From Bacillota bacterium (GTDB lineage Bacteria > Bacillota > Clostridia > Peptostreptococcales > Anaerovoracaceae), in assembly GCA_017549385.1 (NCBI GenBank), contig JAFYUX010000085.1, positions 1-6,168 on the forward strand: a stretch of DNA of 6,168 nucleotides. Reading direction: 5' to 3'. How positions within the stretch are numbered: the stretch's first letter is position 1; every line of letters begins with the position of its first letter. The position numbers and the translations under genes were made by a program. Of the stretch, positions 1 to 4,619 are shown piece after piece. The notes under the pieces are model-generated. The model did not search any database and was not told the origin of the DNA. It was given only the letters and a program-made list of their open reading frames with translations.

Positions 1-113
1 GCGACCTGAGATAGTAATGCGGTTGGCGGAACTATTCAGGGCGCCTTTAGACGCTGCTAGTAACATGCCCTTCTAGGGCTGGTGCATACCACCAGTTTAA
101 CTGGTGGTTATGA
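1..113 (+). mobile_element. Right end of an IS200/IS605-type (TnpB) element, partial
   Basis: Three stem-loops follow one another: GCGCC/GACGC at 41-54 (one C-A mismatch, loop TTTA), GCCCT/AGGGC at 67-79 inside an ATGC/GCAT pair at 65-87, and a perfect ACCACCAGTT/AACTGGTGGT hairpin at 88-108. From memory, this string of hairpins ending in a strong subterminal palindrome resembles the right ends of TnpB-carrying IS605-group elements in Bacillota. The tnpB gene would lie to the left, outside the window. One frame stays open from position 2 to a stop at 74-76, but its 24 residues show no TnpB motif, so I do not call it coding. The exact element boundary is unknown; I place it just after the hairpin. 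The alternative is simply the structured 3' end and terminator of some other upstream transcript. Confidence 0.5.
1..113 (+). ncRNA. Possible 3' part of an omega-RNA (TnpB guide RNA scaffold)
   Basis: In IS605-group elements the right end is transcribed as the scaffold of the RNA that guides the TnpB nuclease, and the guide is read from the DNA just beyond the element. The hairpin series at 41-108 has the expected look of such a scaffold end. If so, the guide would start near 109-114, in the sequence that leads into the T run. Only the structure is seen here; the transcript, the nuclease gene and the guide use are inferred. Confidence 0.3.
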
Positions 114-120
114 TTTTTTT
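88..120 (+). terminator. Hairpin plus T run at the element edge
   Basis: A perfect inverted repeat, ACCACCAGTT then one T then AACTGGTGGT (88-108), is followed by TATGA and seven T at 114-120. This would work as a Rho-independent terminator for + strand transcription arriving from the left. It may equally be the subterminal transposase-recognition hairpin of an IS605-type right end; the two roles are compatible. Confidence 0.45.
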
Positions 121-173
121 GAGATGGGATGTGTAGTGCGATTTTAATGTTTGATTAAGTTTATACTGAAATT

Positions 174-714
174 TGTATCTTATAATGTGAAAGTTGAGTG
201 GAAAGATACAGTTGTATTGGAGCAAAAGTCGAGAATGTATCTGAAATGATGTAAATATATGAAGAAAGATACAGTTGTATTGGAGCAAAAGTCGAGAATG
301 TATCTAAAATGATGTAAATATATGAAGAAAGATACAGTTTAAAGTAGGTGATTGGAAGGATTGTATCTAAAAATGTAAATTTTGGAAAAACCAGATACAG
401 CTTAAGGTAGGTGATTGGAAGGATTGTATCTAAAAATGTAAACTTTGGATAAACTAGATACAGCAAAAACGAAGGATATGATGTAAATGTATCTATAATA
501 CGATAAATGAAAAAAGAAAGATACATTTAAGTGAAATAGGGAAGATGATAATGTATCTAAAGAATGATTTTTATATAAAAAAGATACAATTAGTATTAGG
601 GGCTAGTAGTAGATGTATCTGGGATTAGCATAAATTATGAATCAAGATACTTTTTAGATGATAAGAATTTGATAATTGGTATCTAAAGTTTGTGTAAATG
701 GCGTATCAGATACA
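174..714. repeat. Array A: 63-bp repeat of alternating TGTATCT / AGATACA
   Basis: AGATACA (last base changed in one copy) starts at 204, 267, 330, 393, 456, 519, 582, 645 and 708, exactly 63 bases apart each time. Its reverse complement TGTATCT starts at 174, 236, 299, 362, 425, 488, 552, 614 and 678 (GGTATCT in the last). The two orientations therefore alternate every 30-33 bases. Each motif could pair with the motif on either side, giving 6-7 bp stems with loops of about 23-26 bases; the 484-494/519-529 pair extends to 11 bp. Units 204-266 and 267-329 differ at one base, units 330-392 and 393-455 at five; the rest share little besides the motifs. C is rare on the + strand outside the motifs (about 15 by hand count). 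No credible gene lies in this stretch. Minus-strand reading frames here are long because the strand lacks G and the period is 21 codons. Function unknown. Confidence 0.9.
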
Positions 715-728
715 TTTATATGTTAGGG

Positions 729-1069
729 AGTTGCGGAAAAATAAGAAATTCGGCAACTAAAGAGAAAATTAAGATGATAGAAAGTTGCTGAAATGATCTG
801 AAAGAGTAGAAAACAGTAATGGAAGATGCCGAGTGGGAGGTGGTGGGTTGCTGAAAGTAACGATAATGCGAAAACGGCAACAAGTGGGAGTGTAAGTGAT
901 GAGTAGAGTTGCTGAAAATTGATAGAGGAGCGAAAAACAGCAAATAGATAGAATTTGAGAGAATAGAAAGTTGCTTAAATGATCTAAAAGAGTAGAAACA
1001 GCAATGGAAGATGCCGAGTGTAAGGTGACGGATTGCTGAAAACGACCGGCGGAGCGAAAATCTGCAACT
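729..1069. repeat. Array B: ~62-bp repeat of alternating GTTGC / GCAAC
   Basis: AGTTGC or a close variant starts at 729, 783, 846, 907, 969 and 1031. The reverse complement GCAACT or a variant starts at 753, 816 (GTAAT), 877, 940, 1001 and 1064. Periods are 61-63 bases apart from the first GTTGC interval (54). The motif is better written GTTGCTG/CAGCAAC. Its copies carry paired changes or wobbles that keep 5-8 bp stems possible with either neighbour, for example CGGCAACT at 751-758 with AGTTGCTG at 783-790. Stretches 777-835 and 963-1020 are near copies (three substitutions, one indel) lying three periods apart. The array begins 14 bases after array A and runs to within 10 bases of the frame-corrected stop of the MFS gene. 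It shares array A's geometry but not its sequence. No credible gene lies here. Confidence 0.85.
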
Positions 1070-1084
1070 TTCTATTTATTTTTT
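1064..1084 (+). terminator. Possible terminator of a + strand array transcript
   Basis: GCAACTTTCTATT at 1064-1076 is a perfect 13-base reverse complement of 962-974, and 12 bases of it also match the inverse of 777-788. It is followed by six T at 1079-1084. An RNA made rightward through the arrays could pair these arms and stop here. The intervening loop is 89 bases and itself folds, so this is weaker than a normal terminator hairpin. The site overlaps the 3' end of the opposing MFS gene. Confidence 0.25.
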
Positions 1085-1107
1085 AACTTTAGGAATAAAG
1101 AACACAA

Positions 1108-2472
1108 TTACGATAGCGATAGCAATGCAGAGCAATTCGATCCAGGAGAGAGCGCGAATTGCATTACTGCAGCGGCCGGTTCGCTGGTGCCGTGCATCAT
1201 CTCCCGGGCAAGCCCGTTAGTAAAAAACGGCACCAGCACCGCGACCCCAAAAGGCGCTGCAAGGTCGCGGAAGAGACCAAAGGTCCCTGAACCGGCCCCG
1301 GCGACGTCCTCTGGAATATCCGAAAGGACGACCTTCATAAAAACAGTGGCATTTGCACCCAGGCTGAAACCCATGATGCCCAGAGCAGAGGTCAAAAGTA
1401 ATATGCTGGTGGCCTCTGTAAAAAGCATCATAAGACCAGCCCCGGTTGCAGAAAGCAGAAGTGATCCTCCCAGGATATACTTTGGCTGAAACCTGTCCGC
1501 CAAAGGACCCAGGATCACAGATCCTAAAGATATACCCAGGTACATAATAGAAATGGCATAACTGGAAAAGATGTAGTTTTCAGGCTGGGTATGACTTATG
1601 AAAACTATGATGTTTGTGGTATTTGCCTGCAGAAGTCCCTGAGTAAGAAAGAGAGCCATTATAGGAAATACAAAGGCTCTTCTGGACATAAAGGGACCTG
1701 ATAAAATCGGGTTTTCGGCCCTGCGTTCCACAAAGATCAATATAAACAGAGATGCGATTGCGGCCAGAAGTACAACTATGAACGAAGTGGATTTCCAACC
1801 GATGTTCTGGCCGAAAGACGGAACGCAGAGCAGCAAGCTGAAAAATACAAATATCAGGGCGGCCCCTGTAAAATCAAAACCAGCAAGAGAGTTGGGGCTG
1901 TGGTTTTCGGTTACCCGCGCCATGACGCAAATCACCAGCACAACCAGACATATAGCCATGCAAATCCACATCATGGCGCGCCAGCTCCAGGTTGTCACTA
2001 CAAGGCCGCCCAGTGTAGGGCCGAAAACCACGGCACCGCTGGATATGAGCATGTATAGTGAAAAGCCTCGAGCCGTGGCCTGAGGTGGGAACTCGGTGAT
2101 AATGTAGGAGAGTACCAGTGGGGCCACGGCAGCGGTGCCTACTCCCACAACAAAGCGCGCCACCAGCATAAAAGGCAGAGTATTTGCCAGGGCAGTCAGC
2201 AGATTGCCTAGAGTAAAAATCCCCACACCCAGCAGCAACGTCGGTCGTCTGCCCAGGATGTCTATGAGCTTGCCCAGGATAGGCGCGCAGGCAGCAGAAG
2301 AAACTGCCATTGATAAAGTCATCCAGGTAGTGTTGTTATATGCTATCCCTATATCCTTTGCAAAGGCAGTTCCCAGCATAGTTGCAAAACCACCAACAAT
2401 TCCTATCAGAAAAGCAGCCAGAGCATAAGGCAGAAAGCCCTTCATATATGATTCATTACGAATTTTATCCAT
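1108..2472 (-). CDS. MFS drug/H+ antiporter, DHA2-like, C-terminus frameshifted
   Basis: This is an inner-membrane proton-coupled efflux transporter of the major facilitator superfamily, probably exporting drugs or other small hydrophobic compounds; the substrate cannot be told. Motif A, GKLIDILGRRPT, is at residues 67-78 and a degenerate second copy, GPLADRFQPKYIL, near 322-334. The antiporter motif C, VVFGPTLGG, is at 148-156. The hydrophobic pattern and a D-x-x-G loop near 200 fit the 14-TM DHA2 type (EmrB/QacA-like). I choose ATG 2472 over 2514 because AGGAG lies seven bases upstream and the extra N-terminal residues look like leader translation. Near codon 437 (1162-1164) the frame breaks. 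The annotated frame ends in a polar tail at 1108, whereas the -1 frame continues as AIRALSWIELL through a membrane helix to FFIPKVKK and a TAA at 1076-1078. The last helix is therefore lost as written, by a true one-base loss or a sequencing error. About 463 residues if repaired. Confidence 0.85.
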   Translation of the reverse strand: MDKIRNESYMKGFLPYALAAFLIGIVGGFATMLGTAFAKDIGIAYNNTTWMTLSMAVSSAACAPILGKLIDILGRRPTLLLGVGIFTLGNLLTALANTLPFMLVARFVVGVGTAAVAPLVLSYIITEFPPQATARGFSLYMLISSGAVVFGPTLGGLVVTTWSWRAMMWICMAICLVVLVICVMARVTENHSPNSLAGFDFTGAALIFVFFSLLLCVPSFGQNIGWKSTSFIVVLLAAIASLFILIFVERRAENPILSGPFMSRRAFVFPIMALFLTQGLLQANTTNIIVFISHTQPENYIFSSYAISIMYLGISLGSVILGPLADRFQPKYILGGSLLLSATGAGLMMLFTEATSILLLTSALGIMGFSLGANATVFMKVVLSDIPEDVAGAGSGTFGLFRDLAAPFGVAVLVPFFTNGLAREMMHGTSEPAAAVMQFALSPGSNCSALLSLS

Positions 2473-2477
2473 AAAAA

Positions 2478-2503
2478 AACTCCTACAATTTAATGTAGGA
2501 GTT
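2478..2503 (-). promoter_or_regulatory. Hairpin that hides the MFS ribosome binding site
   Basis: On the minus strand AACTCCTACA, a six-base loop and TGTAGGAGTT form a perfect 10-bp stem. It is followed by seven T and then directly by the ATG at 2472. The Shine-Dalgarno AGGAG (2480-2484) sits in the 3' arm. As RNA this has the form of an intrinsic terminator whose stem also masks the ribosome binding site. It could be a translational or transcriptional attenuator for the transporter, or the terminator of the upstream gene overlapping the next start. No known riboswitch is recognisable upstream. Confidence 0.6.
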
Positions 2504-2539
2504 ATTATGCGCATTGAATTTTTATTTACTACATACTGA

Positions 2540-2576
2540 GTTCAAAATCGCGATTATCGTAATCGATCACCTGAAC
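2540..2576. promoter_or_regulatory. Nested palindrome upstream of the MFS gene, candidate operator
   Basis: Two inverted repeats share one centre at 2558: outer arms GTTCA (2540-2544) and TGAAC (2572-2576), and inner arms CGATTA (2551-2556) and TAATCG (2560-2565) around TCG. Neither side has a T run, so a terminator is unlikely. A dimeric repressor site (MarR- or TetR-type regulators often control MFS pumps) is plausible, but no regulator gene is in the window. On the minus strand the outer arm falls inside TTGAAC, a possible -35 element, although I see no convincing -10 at the right distance. Confidence 0.4.
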
Positions 2577-2584
2577 ACGATTTT

Positions 2585-2623
2585 CTCAAGCACTAAATCA
2601 TAAATCTGATAATTGTGCTTAAG
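2585..2623 (-). other. Hairpin overlapping the stop codon of the coiled-coil gene
   Basis: CTCAAGCAC (2585-2593) pairs with GTGCTTAAG (2615-2623) as nine base pairs including one wobble in minus-strand RNA. Inside it AATTAT and ATGATT can add six more around a seven-base loop. The stem includes the stop codon of the upstream gene (2619-2621). There is no U run after it on the minus strand, so it is not a standard intrinsic terminator; an mRNA 3'-end stabilising or pausing structure is possible, as is chance. Confidence 0.35.
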
Positions 2624-3554
2624 CTCTTAAAATCAGATTATCAACCTGTCCTTTGAGTGCAGCCATCTCTTTATCTAAATTTCCATCCATAGTGCGGAGT
2701 GTACCCATAATCTTTTCAATCTGTTTTGTAGTTTCCAGAACTTGATTGTAAGATCTGTTGATACGATCCAGAACGGCCCAGTCCATAAAAAGACCGTCAA
2801 AGAAAAAGTCTGCAAAACGGAGCATACCAGTAACATTAACCTGCATACTTGTGCCGATGCTGATATCTGCAAGCTCAGTCTTGAAACGACGGAGTTCCTT
2901 CTGGAGTGTCTGAACCAGAATTTGAGCATCATCCATAGTGCTGTGTTTCATTACGTCAGTGAGGAGACCACCACCAAAAATATCCCATGTACCCCAGCCT
3001 TTTGCGGTACTGAGTTTTGAAAGAATCATTTCAGCAGTAGTGCGTGCATTGCTGCCTGCAGCCATAGCTTCGCTAACTTCACGCTTTTGGTTTTCCAGGT
3101 ACGCGAGGCGTTCCTCAAGCTGAATAATCTGGCCAGCAATCGGACCATTTTCCATTTTTACATCATAAGCCTTTTTAGTCAGCAACATAGCGTATTCTGG
3201 CTCGCAGTTGATGTACTGGGAAATTTCAGCCTGGTATGCATTCATGTCCTCGACGATAGCTTCAAGTTCCTTTACCGCAGCATCATACTTGACAGCTGCA
3301 GCGTGAGCTTCTTCGCGTTCCTTTGTAAGCTTTTCTTCTTTATTACCAAAAACTCCGCAGAAAAACGCATAGAGTGTACCACCTTCGATACGATCCACGT
3401 CAGCCTGCTCTTTATCTTTTTCAGCCTTGAGCTTTGCAACCTTGCTTTCAACCTCATACTTCTGCATCATAAGGTCATGAAGCATGCTCTCAAGTTTTTT
3501 CTTTCTTGCCATCTCCTGGGACAGCTGCTGTAATCTTTCATCAAAATGATGCAT
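2619..3554 (-). CDS. Cytoplasmic coiled-coil protein of unknown function
   Basis: The 311-residue product has no signal peptide or membrane segment and is mostly charged, Ala/Leu/Glu/Lys-rich helix. Likely coiled coils lie at about 8-58, 72-125, 140-185 and 265-305. Between them are two less repetitive blocks that look like the conserved core: a Trp/Gly-rich stretch at 187-211 containing GWGTWDIFGGG and KHSTMDDAQ, and an aromatic stretch FADFFFDGLFMDWAV at 247-261. I have the impression of having seen the GGG-L-x-TD-x-x-KH pattern in uncharacterised Bacillota proteins, but cannot assign a role. The start is supported by a strong ribosome binding site, AAGGGGGAT, eight bases upstream of ATG 3554. 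A sigma-A-like promoter lies at 3599-3627. The gene is divergent from the iron-sulfur gene and reads toward the MFS gene 147 bases away, so some co-transcription is possible. A structural or complex-organising role is only a guess from the coiled coils. Confidence 0.85.
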   Translation of the reverse strand: MHHFDERLQQLSQEMARKKKLESMLHDLMMQKYEVESKVAKLKAEKDKEQADVDRIEGGTLYAFFCGVFGNKEEKLTKEREEAHAAAVKYDAAVKELEAIVEDMNAYQAEISQYINCEPEYAMLLTKKAYDVKMENGPIAGQIIQLEERLAYLENQKREVSEAMAAGSNARTTAEMILSKLSTAKGWGTWDIFGGGLLTDVMKHSTMDDAQILVQTLQKELRRFKTELADISIGTSMQVNVTGMLRFADFFFDGLFMDWAVLDRINRSYNQVLETTKQIEKIMGTLRTMDGNLDKEMAALKGQVDNLILRA

Positions 3555-3593
3555 TTTTATCCCCCTTTTGTTGGAATTGCAACAGACAATCTC

Positions 3594-3616
3594 TATTCAT
3601 CTTAGTAAAATGAATA
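3594..3616. promoter_or_regulatory. Inverted repeat over the -10 region, candidate operator
   Basis: TATTCAT (3594-3600) and ATGAATA (3610-3616) form a perfect 7-base inverted repeat with a 9-base spacer. It covers the -10 hexamer (3599-3604) and part of the spacer of the coiled-coil gene's promoter, a typical repressor position. The arms are AT-rich, so chance cannot be excluded. Confidence 0.35.
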
Positions 3617-3627
3617 CAACAAGTCAA
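3599..3627 (-). promoter_or_regulatory. Sigma-A-type promoter of the coiled-coil gene
   Basis: On the minus strand TTGACT (3622-3627) matches the -35 consensus at five of six bases. A 17-base spacer leads to TAAGAT (3599-3604), four of six for the -10. Transcription would start near 3592, leaving a leader of roughly 37 bases before ATG 3554. Confidence 0.6.
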
Positions 3628-3721
3628 GAATCAACAATCTGCTGCATCCCGACGCCTCCGGCGACCGCGGTGCACAGATTAATATATGTGAAAGAAAGTG
3701 AGTATTAAAGGAGAAGAAATT

Positions 3722-4534
3722 ATGATTAGAAAAATCATCAAAATAGACGAATCAAAGTGTAACGGTTGTGGCGCTTGCGCTATCGCATGTCACGAAGGCG
3801 CTATTGAAATGATTGACGGTGTGGCAAAGCTCACCAGAGAAGATTATTGCGACGGTCTCGGTGACTGTCTGCCTGCATGTCCGACTGACGCCATCACATT
3901 TGAAGAAAGAGAAGCCTTAGCTTATGACGAAGACGCAGTGCTGATGGCCAAGGCAGAAAAAGAAATTGAAGCTGGTTACGGCTGCGCAGGAGCACAGGTT
4001 CATAGCATTGGTGGTGGCTGCGCAGGTGGCCATGATCACAGCGCAGGCGGTTGTTGTTCTGGTGGCCACGATCATGCTCATGGTGCAGGTGGTTGCTGTT
4101 CTGGCGGCGGATGCTGCGGTGGCGATGACGATTGGGATGACTGGGAAGAAGATCTGGTTGTACCTAGCGAACTTCGCCAGTGGCCTGTTCAGATCAAACT
4201 GGTACCTACAAATGCGCCGTTCTTTGACCGAGCGCATGTCCTCATTGCGGCAGACTGTACAGCATACGCATACGGCAATTTCCATCATGACTTTATGATG
4301 GATCGCATCACCCTTATCGGATGCACAAAGCTTGATGATGTGGATTACACAGAAAAGCTTGCAGAAATCTTTACAAAAAATGATATCAAAACAGTTGTAG
4401 TAACACGTATGCAGGTACCATGTTGTGGCGGCATGGAAAATACAGTTAGAAACGCTATAGCCCTCAGTGGCAAACAGATTCCACTCAGCGTAGTGGTTAT
4501 CTCATCAGATGGTGATATCATCGACGTAAGATAA
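3722..4534 (+). CDS. 4Fe-4S ferredoxin-like protein with Cys/His-rich linker
   Basis: The product is a soluble electron-transfer or metal-handling protein of 270 residues. The N-terminus is a bacterial ferredoxin fold: C13-x2-C16-x2-C19-x3-C23, then C43-x5-C49-x3-C53-P. The second motif lacks one expected Cys, so one site may hold only three Cys ligands. Residues 86-134 are a Gly-rich linker with eight Cys and six His, including CC pairs and HDH/HDHAH groups, followed by an acidic Trp-containing stretch (135-145). The C-terminal domain, from LRQWPVQ at 151, carries further Cys in AADC (179), GC (201) and VPCCGG (234-235). From memory this N- plus C-terminal pairing is widespread in anaerobes as an uncharacterised 4Fe-4S protein. 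I choose ATG 3722 rather than an upstream GTG at 3698 because AAAGGAG (3707-3713) sits eight bases before it. It is transcribed alone and ends at the 4591-4619 terminator. Confidence 0.85.
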   Translation: MIRKIIKIDESKCNGCGACAIACHEGAIEMIDGVAKLTREDYCDGLGDCLPACPTDAITFEEREALAYDEDAVLMAKAEKEIEAGYGCAGAQVHSIGGGCAGGHDHSAGGCCSGGHDHAHGAGGCCSGGGCCGGDDDWDDWEEDLVVPSELRQWPVQIKLVPTNAPFFDRAHVLIAADCTAYAYGNFHHDFMMDRITLIGCTKLDDVDYTEKLAEIFTKNDIKTVVVTRMQVPCCGGMENTVRNAIALSGKQIPLSVVVISSDGDIIDVR

Positions 4535-4590
4535 TCTGGTGCAAATTCGGCAATAGCGCTTGATGTGAAAACGTCGATATAAAAAGTAAA

Positions 4591-4619
4591 CCCCGCGTTC
4601 AAAACGCGGGGTGTTTTTT
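4591..4619. terminator. Bidirectional Rho-independent terminator
   Basis: CCCCGCGTT (4591-4599), loop CAA, AACGCGGGG (4603-4611) form a perfect GC-rich 9-bp stem. On the + strand it is followed by TG and six T (4614-4619), ending the iron-sulfur gene. On the minus strand the stem is followed by TTTACTTTTTA, so it can also end the converging EAL gene, whose stop codon overlaps the + strand T run. Confidence 0.9.

Noticed and set aside
151..186. Promoter at TATAAT 181-186 for a + strand array RNA
   Set aside because: The -10 is perfect but no acceptable -35 lies 16-18 bases upstream, and AT-rich DNA produces such hexamers often.
161..526. Minus-strand 121-residue frame with a 21-residue repeat
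   Set aside because: It lies wholly in array A. The minus strand is almost free of G, so TAG and TGA stops are rare, and a 63-base period keeps the frame open. There is no ribosome binding site and the frame does not cover the full array.
716..943. Minus-strand 75-residue frame in array B
   Set aside because: The same composition effect; periods in array B vary from 61 to 63 so the repeat is not kept in frame, which argues against coding.
174..1069. CRISPR array
   Set aside because: The repeated part is only 6-7 bases and alternates in orientation, spacers are partly duplicated, and no cas gene is present.
729..1069. Integron attC sites
   Set aside because: The GTTGC/GCAAC motifs recall attC ends, but the GTTRRRY core is not matched, there are no cassette genes between them, and no integrase is visible.
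1150..1166. Programmed -1 frameshift in the MFS gene
   Set aside because: No X-XXY-YYZ slippery sequence or downstream stimulator is evident at the break, so an indel or error is preferred.
1187..2428. Plus-strand frames at 1187-1489, 1778-2083 and 2135-2428
   Set aside because: They are opposite-strand shadows of the MFS gene, with no domain signal or ribosome binding site.
2473..2514. MFS start at ATG 2514
   Set aside because: It has no ribosome binding site, the added residues are not membrane-like, and ATG 2472 has a good AGGAG. A leader peptide remains possible but unsupported.
3966..4298. Second frames across the Cys/His-rich region on both strands
   Set aside because: They are shadows created by the repetitive Gly/Cys/His codons of the iron-sulfur gene.
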